Source: Winslowiella toletana
GTDB lineage: Bacteria; Pseudomonadota; Gammaproteobacteria; Enterobacterales; Enterobacteriaceae
DNA length: 64,000 bases
Assembly: GCF_032164335.1 (NCBI RefSeq)
Contig: NZ_CP134152.1
Location: forward strand, 62,001-126,000
Direction: 5' to 3'
Positions 1 to 9,325 of the stretch are shown here, in pieces; within the stretch, counting starts at the first letter, position 1; each line of letters opens with the position of its first letter. The notes beneath the pieces were generated by a model that did not search any database, was not told the DNA's origin, and was given only the letters and a program-made list of their open reading frames with translations. Position numbers and translations under genes: made by a program.

Positions 1-643
1 GCACGTCGATATTCCATACCGCCGAATCAGAACGCAGTGATTCTCCCGCACCCGCCAGCATCATGCTGGCCCGGCCACTGCGGATCAGTTCGAAAGCGTC
101 GCCGACCGCGATAGTTCCGGTCGCACAAGCCGCAACCGGCGTGTTCTGATAGCCACGCAATCCCCACAGCAAACTGACTGCCGCCGTGGCGGAATTCGGC
201 ATGGAGAAAAAGCAGCCAAAAGGAGATCCCATACCGGTACGCAGATAGTCTTCGTAATGCAGCTGAGTTTCATCCTGGCCCGCCCAGCCGGTACCCATAA
301 TGACGCCACAGTCGCGCAAATCGTAATGTTGCTCCGGCTTGTCATCGCCAAACGCCATCTGCATCGCTTCCCGCGCGGACGCCAGCGTCAGCCGTGCATA
401 ACGCGGCAGGCGGCGACGGATCGCCGCAGGCACGCCTTTGAGCGAAGGTTCATGATCAATCAGGCCGTAAAAACGCGATTTAATCCCGGCAGCTGATTTG
501 TCGCAGTAGCGGTAACCAGGCGTGTAATCCATGATCGCGGCCCAACTTTCGGCGGAGTTCAACCCCAGCGGGGTCACCGCACCGTAACCGGTCACGACCA
601 CCCGACGCGGCGTGTCTGCCGTCTGTAAAACATCCTTTTGCAT
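1..643 (-). CDS. Beta-ketoacyl-ACP synthase (FabF-like), 3' end beyond window
   Basis: Open reading frame from ATG at 643 running off the left edge (about 214 residues seen). The N-terminus has the KAS-II-type start RRVVVTGYGAVTPLG. The nucleophile region reads VAACATGTIAVGDAF, so the active-site Cys is present; the His residues would lie outside the window. The family condenses acyl-ACP with malonyl-ACP. The start lies 3 bp after the stop of the outer-membrane factor gene, so it is probably translationally coupled as the last visible gene of the export operon. A ketosynthase is unusual in a peptide export operon and suggests a dedicated acyl chain is made, perhaps for the acyltransferase encoded at 7354-8301. 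The sequence is more divergent than housekeeping FabF, so an aryl-polyene-type or other specialised KAS is possible. Function is inferred. Confidence 0.85.
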   Translation of the reverse strand, partial: MQKDVLQTADTPRRVVVTGYGAVTPLGLNSAESWAAIMDYTPGYRYCDKSAAGIKSRFYGLIDHEPSLKGVPAAIRRRLPRYARLTLASAREAMQMAFGDDKPEQHYDLRDCGVIMGTGWAGQDETQLHYEDYLRTGMGSPFGCFFSMPNSATAAVSLLWGLRGYQNTPVAACATGTIAVGDAFELIRSGRASMMLAGAGESLRSDSAVWNIDV

Positions 644-646
644 GCT

Positions 647-2041
647 TTATCCTTGTTGACTCAATGTGTTGTCTTCCCCGCCACCCAGCGCCAGCCAGAG
701 TTTCATGGTTGAATACAGGTAGTTATATTGCGTGGTGACCAGCGTGTTCTGGCTGTCCAGCAAGGTGTTCTGCGCGTCGAGCAGCGTCTGATACGCCACC
801 GAACCGTGACGATACTGGCTTTCCACCAGCGCCAGCCGCTGCTGGCTTAATACCAGATCTTCCAGCTGTCGCTGTTTTTCCTGCTGATAGGTCAGGCGCT
901 GCGACATGGCATTGTCGATATCCTGCAACGCGCTGTACGATGCGCTGCGGAACTGAATCGCCGCGGTTTGTACATCCAGACCGGATTGTTCAACGGTCAG
1001 CCGTACTTTGTTCCATTCGATAAACGGCAAGTTGAGCGCAGATCCAAGCGTTCTGGCCGGATTGCTGAACCATTGCTGAAACACAGAAGCCCCGGCATTC
1101 AGTGACGCATTCAGCGTCAGCGACGGATAAAAGCTCAGCCGTGCGACGTCCGAACCGGCCAGCGCCGCACGCAGATTCATCTCAGCCGACTGCACATCCG
1201 GCCTTCTGGCGATTACTTCAAGCGGTAAACGCTGCGCCACAGGCACGCTCTGATGAATATCCAGCGACTGACGCTCTGCAAGGTATTGACCCGGCGGACG
1301 GCTAAGTAAAATCGCCAGTGCATTACGGTTTTCATCGCGCTGTTGATACAAATCGCGCAGGTTATTTTCGCGGCTCAGCACCGTTTGCTGTGCCTGCAAA
1401 TAATCCAGTTGACCGAGATCACCGGCTTTCCAGCGTGACGTCACCATCACCACGGTTTTCCGCGCAATCGCCAGGCTTTGCTGCAAATTACTGATTTGCT
1501 GATTCAGGCTGGCAATCTGCCAGTAAAGCTGTGAAGTGGTTCCGATGAGCGTCAGTGCGGTGGCCTGCAAATCCTGCTCCGAGGCTTTTGCCAGCCAGTC
1601 GGACTGCTCGCGGGTGCGCGCCAGTTTCCCCCACAGATCCAGCTCATAAGAGGCCGACAGTGAGTTCGTGTAACTTTCGACCGGCGTGGTTTCGCGGCGC
1701 ATATTTTTGGTGTTGCTGGCCGATGCATTGGCAGAAAAATCAGGGGTCAGATTCAGATCTGAGATACCCGCCGTCAGCAGCGCTTGCCGCAGTTTTATGC
1801 CCGCCAGCGCCAGATCGTTATTGCTTTGCAACGCGGAAACAATCAGCCGTGACAGCTGCGGGTCATCAAAGTTATCCCACCAGTGCGGAGAAAATTTCGC
1901 CACGCCCTCGCCGGTATCCTGCACCCGCCAGGTTTGCGGCACCGACAGCATCGGCCGCTGGTATTCGCTTTTCAGCGCCTGACCACAGCCGGTGATCAGT
2001 AACGTCATCACTGCCATTGAGAGTAAATTCAGTTTGTTCAT
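647..2041 (-). CDS. NodT-family outer-membrane efflux lipoprotein (TolC-like)
   Basis: 464 residues. A signal peptide ends in the lipobox LLITGC, so the mature protein would be lipid-anchored at Cys19. The body has the duplicated helical layout of outer-membrane factors, with the family's ELDLWGKLARTR and RRPDVQSAEMNLRAA segments. The protein should form the trimeric exit duct for the MacAB-like pump encoded just upstream. Its ATG overlaps the macB-like stop (ATGA arrangement at 2038-2041), so the two are co-translated. NodT-type factors usually pair with RND pumps; here the neighbours are MacAB and a C39 ABC exporter, so a dedicated tripartite exporter is likely. Confidence 0.9.
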   Translation of the reverse strand: MNKLNLLSMAVMTLLITGCGQALKSEYQRPMLSVPQTWRVQDTGEGVAKFSPHWWDNFDDPQLSRLIVSALQSNNDLALAGIKLRQALLTAGISDLNLTPDFSANASASNTKNMRRETTPVESYTNSLSASYELDLWGKLARTREQSDWLAKASEQDLQATALTLIGTTSQLYWQIASLNQQISNLQQSLAIARKTVVMVTSRWKAGDLGQLDYLQAQQTVLSRENNLRDLYQQRDENRNALAILLSRPPGQYLAERQSLDIHQSVPVAQRLPLEVIARRPDVQSAEMNLRAALAGSDVARLSFYPSLTLNASLNAGASVFQQWFSNPARTLGSALNLPFIEWNKVRLTVEQSGLDVQTAAIQFRSASYSALQDIDNAMSQRLTYQQEKQRQLEDLVLSQQRLALVESQYRHGSVAYQTLLDAQNTLLDSQNTLVTTQYNYLYSTMKLWLALGGGEDNTLSQQG

Positions 2042-3981
2042 TCGCGTGCCAGCGCCTCTGTCGGATGCAAACGCGCGGCGTTACGTGCCGGGAAAAAGCC
2101 GAAGCCGAGACCGATAAGCGCCGAGAAACCGCAGGCTAAAAGGATCGGCGGCCAGGTGAAAATCATGGTAAATTCCTGCGTAACCTGAGAAAAAATCAGC
2201 CCTGCCACGCCGGATCCGACAATGCCGATCAGGCCGCCAAGGGTACAAATCACCACCGCCTCAATCAGGAACTGACGCATGATGTCCGCCGGACGTGCGC
2301 CAACCGACAGACGAATGCCAATCTCGTGCGTTCTTTCCGTCACCGACACCAGCATGATGTTCATCACGCCCACACCGCCCACCAGTAGCGAAATCCCGGC
2401 AATGGCGGTGATCAGCAGCGTCATTGATTCCGATGTTTTACGGATAGTCTTCGTCAGTTGGTCGTTGGTCATGGTGAAGAAATCGCGTTTGCCATGCGCC
2501 GAATCCAGCAGTTGCTCGACGTTGCGCTGGGCGACATCCGTCGGATAACCGTCGGCAATACGCAGGGTGATGGATTGCAGCGGCGTATCGCCCGACATGC
2601 GCTCCAGCAAGGAGGTGTAAGGGATCCACGCGCCGAGCTGCTCGCCGATATACTTCGGCCCTTTTTTATCCGCTACGCCGATCACCCGGTAAGGCACGCC
2701 GGAAAGCTGAATAATTTCGCCCAGCGGATCCTGTCCGGGAAACAAGGTGCTGCGCACATTCGGGTCGATGATCACCACCGGCTCGCGGTCGTCGAGATCG
2801 CGGGGCGTAAAACGGTTTCCGGCAATAAAATTGAGCCCCTGCACGCGAAAGAATCCGTTACTGACGCCCGACAACGACACCAGCACCTGTTTACCGCCAC
2901 GAATTGCCATTACGGTTTTGCTCACCACCGGCGACAGGCTGTCGATGTACGGCTGCCTGCCGAGCAAATCCACGTCTTCCAGCGTCAGGGAACGTTCAAA
3001 ATCAGGTCGCGGTTTATCCCAGCCCAGACCGGGCTGAATTTCGATGGTGCTGGTACCGAGCTGGCTTATCTGGCTGAGAATGCTCTGCCGCGCGCCTTCA
3101 CCCACCGCCATTGAGGACACCACCGAAGAGATGCCGATAATGATGCCGAGCATGGAAAGAAAGGCGCGGATCCGGTGCCCGAGCAGGGAACGCCACGCCA
3201 TACGCACCGCTTCTTTCAGACTCTGCCACATCGGCGTGCGTCCGGTGGCGGCTATTGCCGGTAATCCCTGAGATTTGCCCTGCTGTATCACCAGATTGAT
3301 GCGATCTGCGATAATCTCGCCGTCGTGGATTTCGACAATACGCTGACACTGTTCGGCGATACTGCGGTCGTGGGTGACGATAATCAGCGTATGGCCGGCC
3401 TGATGCAGGCCATGCAAAATCGCCATCAGCTCCTGACCACTGGTGCTGTCGAGCGCGCCGGTCGGCTCGTCGGCGAGGATCACCGGCGCACCGTTCATCA
3501 GTGCCCGCGCAATACTGACGCGTTGCTGTTGCCCGCCGGAAAGCTGCGCGGGCCGATAATTCATGCGGTTGTCAAGACCTAACCGGTTGAGCAAATGTTC
3601 CGCCCGCGCCTGACGCGCCGCCGCGGGCATGTCGGTATACAGCGCCGGAATAGTGACGTTTTCGAGGGCCGTAAGATAGGGCATCAAGTGATAGCGCTGA
3701 AAAATAAAGCCCAGATACTGGCTGCGCAATTGCGCCAGTTGTTCGCTGGTCGCCACATGCGCAGGCACATCCATAATGCGCATTTCGCCTTCCGACGGCT
3801 TATCCAGACAACCGAGAATATTCATCAGCGTCGATTTACCCGAACCGGACGCGCCGATAATCGCCAGCATTTCCCCGGCATTGACGCGCAGGGAAATATC
3901 TTTGAGCACCGTGACGGCGGCGTTGCCCTCACCAAAACGGCGGGAGATATGCGAAAGTTCGATGACCGGAGAATTAGCCAT
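2038..3981 (-). CDS. macB: MacB-like ABC transporter (ATPase plus permease)
   Basis: Start chosen at ATG 3981 ([17 protein letters not shown]), which overlaps the end of the adaptor gene; a longer form would begin at 3999. About 647 residues, the usual MacB length. The N-terminal ABC ATPase has Walker [10 protein letters not shown], signature LSGGQQQR and Walker [12 protein letters not shown]. It is followed by a transmembrane helix near residue 280, a large periplasmic domain and three C-terminal helices, the MacB topology. Known MacB proteins act as mechanotransmission pumps that move substrates from the periplasm through TolC-like ducts. Here it probably expels the processed peptide or another product of this operon. 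The symbol denotes family resemblance; it need not be the orthologue of the E. coli macrolide pump. Confidence 0.9.
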   Translation of the reverse strand: MANSPVIELSHISRRFGEGNAAVTVLKDISLRVNAGEMLAIIGASGSGKSTLMNILGCLDKPSEGEMRIMDVPAHVATSEQLAQLRSQYLGFIFQRYHLMPYLTALENVTIPALYTDMPAAARQARAEHLLNRLGLDNRMNYRPAQLSGGQQQRVSIARALMNGAPVILADEPTGALDSTSGQELMAILHGLHQAGHTLIIVTHDRSIAEQCQRIVEIHDGEIIADRINLVIQQGKSQGLPAIAATGRTPMWQSLKEAVRMAWRSLLGHRIRAFLSMLGIIIGISSVVSSMAVGEGARQSILSQISQLGTSTIEIQPGLGWDKPRPDFERSLTLEDVDLLGRQPYIDSLSPVVSKTVMAIRGGKQVLVSLSGVSNGFFRVQGLNFIAGNRFTPRDLDDREPVVIIDPNVRSTLFPGQDPLGEIIQLSGVPYRVIGVADKKGPKYIGEQLGAWIPYTSLLERMSGDTPLQSITLRIADGYPTDVAQRNVEQLLDSAHGKRDFFTMTNDQLTKTIRKTSESMTLLITAIAGISLLVGGVGVMNIMLVSVTERTHEIGIRLSVGARPADIMRQFLIEAVVICTLGGLIGIVGSGVAGLIFSQVTQEFTMIFTWPPILLACGFSALIGLGFGFFPARNAARLHPTEALARE

Positions 3982-5155
3982 TTGCCGTCTCTCCCTCATT
4001 TTGCATCACCACCACGTGCTCACCTTCGCTCAGCCCGTCTTTCACTTCGACAAACTGGCGGTCATTGATGCCCGCGCGGATTACCCGTTGTTCGGTCTTA
4101 TCACCGTTCACCACCTGCACCTGAAACCGGTCATCGCCCAGTGGCTGCCCCAGCGCCATCACCGGCAGACGCAGCACATTTTTGGCTTGTTCGGTGATGA
4201 TAAATACCTGCGCGGTCATTGAGGTGCGCAGCAGATGGTCAGGGTTCGGCACGCTGAATACGCCGTTGTAATAGACGGCAGAAGGTTGTTGAGTCTGGCT
4301 GCTGGTGCTTTCATCCTGTAAGGCGTCGTTTGGCGCGTCCTGCAAGGTGCCCATTACGCTCTGATAACGATGTTTGGGATCGGCGACCACGTAAAACCAC
4401 AGCGGCTGGCCGGGATGCACTTTCAGGATGTCGGTTTCTGAAATACGGGTTTGCACGGTCATGGTATCGACGTTGGCCAGCACCAGAATGGTCGGTGCGG
4501 TCTGCGAAGAGACCACGGTTTGCCCTTCTTTGGTGACGATGCCGAGCACCTGCCCGTCCACCGGTGCCAGGATCCGCGTATAGCCCAGATTGGCTTTCGC
4601 CGTTTCCAGCGCCATCTGCGCCTGCACAATCTGCGCTTCGTTGACTTTGATCTGCGCTTTCTGGGTATCGACTTTAGCCTGCGCCTGCTCGAGATTGCTT
4701 TTGGTGCCTGAGCCATCGCGATCCATCTGTAACTGACGTTTCAGCTCCAGCTGATATTGCGTGAGCGTGTACAGCGACGCCTGTTTTTGCGCCACGGCAC
4801 TGTCGAGTTCCGCTTCGGATTTACGCAGTTCGCTCTGTTGCAGCGTCGGGTCGATTTCGGCCAGTAACTGGCCTTTTGTGACCCGGTCGCCCGCACGGAC
4901 ATACAGTTTTTTCAACTGACCGTTGACCTGCGCACCAACGTTGACCTGCGCGGAAGGCTTGAGGATACCGGTCGCCAGTACGGTTTTTTCGATATCCCCG
5001 CGACCTATAGCCTGTGAAACCAGCGGCGCAGCAGTGCCGGACATTATGCTATGTACACCGTACGCAGCACCGGCCAGCAGGATCAACAACACAATGATCA
5101 GTGCATAAAATACCTTGCGGTGTCCGACGGCGATTTGTCTGATCGAGAAACTCAC
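3974..5155 (-). CDS. macA: MacA/HlyD-type periplasmic adaptor
   Basis: 393 residues. One N-terminal transmembrane anchor (about residues 16-38) is followed by a lipoyl-type segment (VNVGAQVNGQLKKLYVRAGD), a long alpha-hairpin rich in Lys, Gln and Glu, the return lipoyl half (ILAPVDGQVLGIVTKEGQ) and a beta-barrel/membrane-proximal region. This is the membrane-fusion protein that bridges an inner-membrane pump and an outer-membrane duct. It starts within the stop region of the C39 exporter gene and overlaps the macB-like start by 8 bp. As it is the only adaptor in the operon, it may serve MacB, the C39 exporter or both. Confidence 0.9.
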   Translation of the reverse strand: MSFSIRQIAVGHRKVFYALIIVLLILLAGAAYGVHSIMSGTAAPLVSQAIGRGDIEKTVLATGILKPSAQVNVGAQVNGQLKKLYVRAGDRVTKGQLLAEIDPTLQQSELRKSEAELDSAVAQKQASLYTLTQYQLELKRQLQMDRDGSGTKSNLEQAQAKVDTQKAQIKVNEAQIVQAQMALETAKANLGYTRILAPVDGQVLGIVTKEGQTVVSSQTAPTILVLANVDTMTVQTRISETDILKVHPGQPLWFYVVADPKHRYQSVMGTLQDAPNDALQDESTSSQTQQPSAVYYNGVFSVPNPDHLLRTSMTAQVFIITEQAKNVLRLPVMALGQPLGDDRFQVQVVNGDKTEQRVIRAGINDRQFVEVKDGLSEGEHVVVMQNEGETANG

Positions 5156-7290
5156 GCCGGTTCTCCTTGCGGGGTGATAGTGGAAATCACAGTGCTCGTT
5201 GTCGCGGCTACGCGACCATTTCTCATCACACAGATGCGGTCAAATAAGGCCAGCGCGGTTTCACTGTGCGTTACGGTGATCAGAATTTTTCCGTATTCAT
5301 GGCAATGACTGATCAGGGTTTGCATCACCTGCTGCGCCGTCTCTTCATCGAGATTGGCCGTCGGCTCATCCAGCACCATCACCGGACAATCGCTGTACAT
5401 CGCACGTGCCAGCATCAGACGCTGACGTTGCCCCAGCGACAGCGCGGGATGGCTTTCGCGGATCAGCGCGTTTTGTTTGCCTGGCAGACGGTCGATCACC
5501 TCCGTCAGGTTCAGCCCGCGCAGCGACTTATCGATACGCAGCTGTTTTTGCGCGTCGTGTTCACGATCAAACAGCGTGATGTTTTGCAGAACGCTGGTAT
5601 TGAACAGGATGTCCTCCTGACTTTGCAGGAAGAACAGCTTCTGTACCTGACGGCTGCTGACCGACTGTCCGTCGACCAGGATTTCTCCGCCCTGAGGTTC
5701 GATAAGTCCGGTAATGACTTTCAGCAACGTACTTTTCCCCGCGCCCGACTCACCGACAATCGCCAGCGTTTCGCCATGACGCACCGTCATCGACACGTGA
5801 TCCAGCACCGGTTTACCAGGATCGTAAGCAAACTGAAGTTCCCGGTAGATGAGCTCCTGGCTAAAGCGGACAGGCAGCAGTAAGTCACCGGCGGCCTCTT
5901 CTCTGACCTGCGGGAACAGATCGGCGGCTCGGGTATCAATCACGTGCAGCTGATTCTTTTGCAGCACTGAGAAGAAAATCTGCGTGATGTAAGCGGTAAA
6001 AATCTGACGGACAAAGCTGTAGGCGAAGAATTCACCCAGTGAAATCCGGTTATCTTTCAGCAACGGTAGCGCCAGCAGCATAAAGAAAACCATCTCGAGG
6101 CTGCCAATCAGCTGATACAGGCTGCTTTTCACCTGCTCGTACACTTTCTGTTTCTGGCGGCAGTCAAACAGCGACAGCGCATATCCGGCGAATGCCGCCT
6201 GACGCTGGCTGTTCAGTCCGGCGGATTTGAGCGTGGCGAAACCCTGAATAGTTTCCAGCAGGAAGTCGCTTTGTTCTGCACTCTTTACCTGAACCTGCTG
6301 AGTGTAATAGCGGTCGCGGAAAATCGCCCAGACGCTGACCAGCCCCATCAGCGTGACGCCGATGGCGGAAATTCCGGCCAGCAGCGGGCTGATATAGCAC
6401 ATCACCGCCAGCGCAATCACGCCGACGACCCAGTCCACACGCAGGCCGTTATCCAGCTCGATTTTTTGCGCCGCCGCCATCTGCCAGTTGGAGAAACGGC
6501 TGTAGATTTCACCGGGGCTGCGTTTCTCAAAGAAAGAGAGCGTGTTGTTCAGCAACCGGGCAAAACCGCTGACGCTCTGCATCACGACAAAACGTTTGAT
6601 AAACCGCTCGGTCACGCTGCGCACAATAAACGCCAGCAACGTCGAGACAACGAAGGCCAGCAGGTAATAGAAATATGGGAATTCGGTTTTGCCGCCGGAA
6701 GAGAAAACGTTGTTGATTGCCGAGCTGACCATCACCGGCATGATGAACAAGGTCAGTGATACCAGAAATGCCAGCAACATCAGCTTGTAAATGCCGGGGA
6801 TCGCCGCCGTTTGTTTCAGGCTCATGCATTCGAGCGCACGGAAACGACGCGTGCGCGGTTGTTTTTCTGCCGGCTGCGCAGTGCGCGGCGCCTCCTGATC
6901 GAGCACTACCGCGTAACCGCTGATTTCAGATTTGAGCGCGGCAATCGGCAGAAGCTGTTCGCCAATCGCCGGATTCATCACGCAGACATAGCTTCCCTGA
7001 CGATAGGCCAGCAGGACATAGTGACTGGCACCGTAGTGCAAAATGGCCGGTAAAGGCAGTTCTGCCAGCTCATCGAAATCAAACGCTACCGGATACGCCG
7101 GGATCGCCAGCTCAGATAAGATGTCGCACAGGGTCGACAGCGCGGTGCCGTGGGACGATGTCGGGAAACGTTCACGTAACACTTCAAGCGGTGCGCTGAT
7201 GCCCTGAGTCTCCGCCAGCATAGAAATACAGGCCAGCGCGCACTCATTCGTTTCTGCCTGATAAACCAGCTTAGGAATAATATTATCCAT
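5152..7290 (-). CDS. Peptidase-containing ABC exporter (C39 peptidase, bacteriocin type)
   Basis: 712 residues in three parts. An N-terminal C39 peptidase (about 1-135) has oxyanion Gln11, catalytic Cys17 in ECALAC and His90 in the SHYVLL motif. A six-helix ABC membrane domain (about 165-450) follows, then an ATPase with Walker A GESGAGKST, signature LSLGQRQR and Walker B VMVLDEPTANLD. Such exporters cut after the GG of a leader and export the peptide; the GG-leader peptide at 9114-9305 in this operon is the obvious substrate. The third catalytic position, usually Asp before Pro, appears to be Asn106 (MNPAIG). The following adaptor gene overlaps its end. Confidence 0.92.
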   Translation of the reverse strand: MDNIIPKLVYQAETNECALACISMLAETQGISAPLEVLRERFPTSSHGTALSTLCDILSELAIPAYPVAFDFDELAELPLPAILHYGASHYVLLAYRQGSYVCVMNPAIGEQLLPIAALKSEISGYAVVLDQEAPRTAQPAEKQPRTRRFRALECMSLKQTAAIPGIYKLMLLAFLVSLTLFIMPVMVSSAINNVFSSGGKTEFPYFYYLLAFVVSTLLAFIVRSVTERFIKRFVVMQSVSGFARLLNNTLSFFEKRSPGEIYSRFSNWQMAAAQKIELDNGLRVDWVVGVIALAVMCYISPLLAGISAIGVTLMGLVSVWAIFRDRYYTQQVQVKSAEQSDFLLETIQGFATLKSAGLNSQRQAAFAGYALSLFDCRQKQKVYEQVKSSLYQLIGSLEMVFFMLLALPLLKDNRISLGEFFAYSFVRQIFTAYITQIFFSVLQKNQLHVIDTRAADLFPQVREEAAGDLLLPVRFSQELIYRELQFAYDPGKPVLDHVSMTVRHGETLAIVGESGAGKSTLLKVITGLIEPQGGEILVDGQSVSSRQVQKLFFLQSQEDILFNTSVLQNITLFDREHDAQKQLRIDKSLRGLNLTEVIDRLPGKQNALIRESHPALSLGQRQRLMLARAMYSDCPVMVLDEPTANLDEETAQQVMQTLISHCHEYGKILITVTHSETALALFDRICVMRNGRVAATTSTVISTITPQGEPA

Positions 7291-7353
7291 AATCGATACC
7301 TTAAAACGCCCTGTTTTTTTCAGTAATATCGCTGCGCTGTTGCGGATTGGTTT

Positions 7354-8301
7354 TCATTCATTAATAAAAAATAACGAATGTGAATGCCACAGCATCCAGT
7401 CGGTTGAGTGTTCACGAATACTTTGTTCAATAATGCGCGGCATTTTTTCTTTTAATTCTTTTGCACTGACCGGGTCATGAATAACGATATTCAACCCCTT
7501 GTCGTAATAAAGATGATAAAAAATCACCTTCGCAGACATCATTCGTGCCAGCCGGATAATACCGCTGTGTAAACTGGCAGGACGGCCAAACATCCGGCAG
7601 GATAATTTTTCAGCTTTGTCTTTACTGGCGAACTGCGTGAAATCAGGCGTGATATCCGGGAATAAAATAATATTCCGCTGGTTATCGGCTGCCTCCATGA
7701 CCGACGTCATCAAATTCCCGGCAATGTTTTTATTATCTGCATGTATCGAACAATAGGTCAGATCGACGCCACCCAGTTGCCGTTCCGCTGCGGAATGTTC
7801 ATCCGCGCTGCGCGAGGTGATGACCGTCGCTTTACCCGGAAACGCCGCAGCACCGACCATAGTAGTGAGTACGTCGGACACCATGTGTAATGGCGCGAGG
7901 ATCACCGGCTGACCGGCGCGTTGCAGCGGCTCGACCACCGCATTGAGCCTGGCCGAGCAGTCGGCCAGCTCACGTAATGCACGGCGGTTCTGTCCGTAGG
8001 TCACCGCCTGAATCAGCAGCTGTCGCCGCTGGGTCAGCCAGATATAATCAAATTTCTTATTGTCATTCATCAGACACTGACGGTTAGACTGCGCGACCGC
8101 CGCCCGTAATTTCACATCGCGGCCTGTCAGCCCTAAAAAGCGGCTGACGTGGGACAAGGAAAAAATAACGCGATAATGCATATGCCGGAATAATAAACAA
8201 TGCGCCCTGTAGCCAGTAAGCCGAAGTTTATACAAAAACCACTGACATCTGACGGTGAGGTTTTTCCAAAACAGCGCGCACCACAGGGCAACGAATTTCA
8301 T
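7354..8301 (-). CDS. LpxL/HtrB-like acyltransferase
   Basis: 315 residues resembling the lipid A late acyltransferase family: an N-terminal hydrophobic/basic region, a His-Asp motif in APLHMVSDVL, and a later block running through LFPDITPDF, RPASLHSG and LARMMSAKVIFY. In LpxL-type enzymes these bind the acyl-ACP donor and transfer an acyl chain to a hydroxyl on a membrane-associated acceptor. The spacing in the His-Asp motif is HX3D rather than the classical HX4D/E. The ATG at 8301 overlaps the stop of the DsbA-like gene (TAATG). Its place between an oxidoreductase and a peptide exporter, with a ketosynthase further along, suggests it acylates the peptide or a lipid needed for export; that role is inferred. 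Confidence 0.72.
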   Translation of the reverse strand: MKFVALWCALFWKNLTVRCQWFLYKLRLTGYRAHCLLFRHMHYRVIFSLSHVSRFLGLTGRDVKLRAAVAQSNRQCLMNDNKKFDYIWLTQRRQLLIQAVTYGQNRRALRELADCSARLNAVVEPLQRAGQPVILAPLHMVSDVLTTMVGAAAFPGKATVITSRSADEHSAAERQLGGVDLTYCSIHADNKNIAGNLMTSVMEAADNQRNIILFPDITPDFTQFASKDKAEKLSCRMFGRPASLHSGIIRLARMMSAKVIFYHLYYDKGLNIVIHDPVSAKELKEKMPRIIEQSIREHSTDWMLWHSHSLFFINE

Positions 8302-8975
8302 TATTTCTCCGGCGCTTGATCATTCTTTAAAATAGAGAGTAATTTGTCAGAGAATGACGGAAAATCACGGTCCTGAATCGCTACCCATTTTTTGGCCACA
8401 ATAAAGGTCGGGGTCGCATTAATGTCGTAATATTGCGAAACGCGGGTCATATAATCCAGCAGATCTTTGACTTCTGCCGACTGACTGACTTTATGGTATT
8501 CATCGACATCAATCTTATTTTCTGCCAGCCACGCATCTCGTTTTGCCGCATCACCTAAATCGATGTGATTTTTCATGACCGCGTCATAGGCGCTTTCACG
8601 ATGGGCTTCTTCAATACCCATTACCTGCAATGTGGCAAATACCGGTGCAAAACGCGCCAGTCCGGCCTGATTATCCAGGCTTAAGTGCAGGCGAACCAGT
8701 TTTTTACCCGCTGGCATACGTTTTTCCAGCGCCTCAACATTCTTTTCGTTTATTGCACAGTAATGACAACCGTATGAGAAGATTTCAATAATATCTTCAC
8801 CATCCGTAATTGGACTTTTGGCTAATTTATCCGCCGACAACGACGTCAGAACCTGTTGTCCGTCATCGCTGGCTTGGTTGCGCACAAGGTAATGGATCCA
8901 GGCTGTCGTAATCAGCGCTGAAATAACCGCGACAAAAACAGTATACGCCAGAATGGGCAGAATTCTTTTTTTCAT
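8301..8975 (-). CDS. Membrane-anchored DsbA-like thiol oxidoreductase
   Basis: 224 residues. A single N-terminal transmembrane segment (about 8-29) places the thioredoxin-fold domain in the periplasm. The redox motif is CHYC (Cys70, Cys73), and the cis-proline loop is NATPTFIV near the C-terminus, as in DsbA. The co-transcribed peptide has four cysteines in its predicted mature part, so this enzyme probably forms its two disulfides. The gene is preceded by a 138-bp gap with a strong hairpin that separates it from the peptide gene, and it overlaps the next gene by one base. Confidence 0.85.
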   Translation of the reverse strand: MKKRILPILAYTVFVAVISALITTAWIHYLVRNQASDDGQQVLTSLSADKLAKSPITDGEDIIEIFSYGCHYCAINEKNVEALEKRMPAGKKLVRLHLSLDNQAGLARFAPVFATLQVMGIEEAHRESAYDAVMKNHIDLGDAAKRDAWLAENKIDVDEYHKVSQSAEVKDLLDYMTRVSQYYDINATPTFIVAKKWVAIQDRDFPSFSDKLLSILKNDQAPEK

Positions 8976-9032
8976 GGGGGGCTTTTCATCCTGAAATAAT
9001 AATACGCGACGCTCACAGGGGAAATATCAGGC

Positions 9033-9059
9033 GGGCGTTGTATATGAAATACAACGCCC
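9033..9059 (-). terminator. Hairpin between peptide gene and export genes (possible attenuator)
   Basis: Perfect 11-bp stem (9033-9043 with 9049-9059) and 5-nt loop, lying downstream of the peptide gene on the minus strand. The T-rich tract after it is weak, so partial termination or transcript processing is more likely than full termination. That would give much precursor and less exporter, a common arrangement for exported peptides. Confidence 0.55.
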
Positions 9060-9113
9060 TGTCAGAAAAACAGTACAACTATTTATTCTGATTTAATAAG
9101 AAACGGATGTTTC

Positions 9114-9305
9114 TCAGCCTACGTTACCGCAGTTGATGATTGCTGCAGCGGTGAACGTTTTAGTCACAACGCCATTTTTATCAGTACAGGTTTTCACTGC
9201 GTTACAAACAGTTGCATCACCCACCAGGTTTAATTCAAAGCTGTTTACGCAAGTAGTGGTGCCGCCAACAATTGCGCTTGCTTCATTCATGTTGATCTTT
9301 TTCAT
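9114..9305 (-). CDS. Double-glycine leader peptide, four-Cys putative microcin-like product
   Basis: 63 codons, first gene of the operon. The leader MKKINMNEASAIVGG fits a GG-type leader cleaved by a C39 peptidase, leaving a 48-residue product with Cys at full-length positions 19, 34, 40 and 59 and a mostly neutral, Thr/Asn/Val-rich body. An AGGAT ribosome site sits 7 bases before the ATG. The sequence resembles the small GG-leader peptides I remember being annotated DUF4762 in enterobacteria, but I could not verify this. Maturation, disulfide-forming and export genes follow directly. It could be an antibacterial peptide or a signalling peptide. No immunity gene is recognisable nearby. Confidence 0.8.
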   Translation of the reverse strand: MKKINMNEASAIVGGTTTCVNSFELNLVGDATVCNAVKTCTDKNGVVTKTFTAAAIINCGNVG

Positions 9306-9325
9306 CTGTGATATCCTTATTTAGT

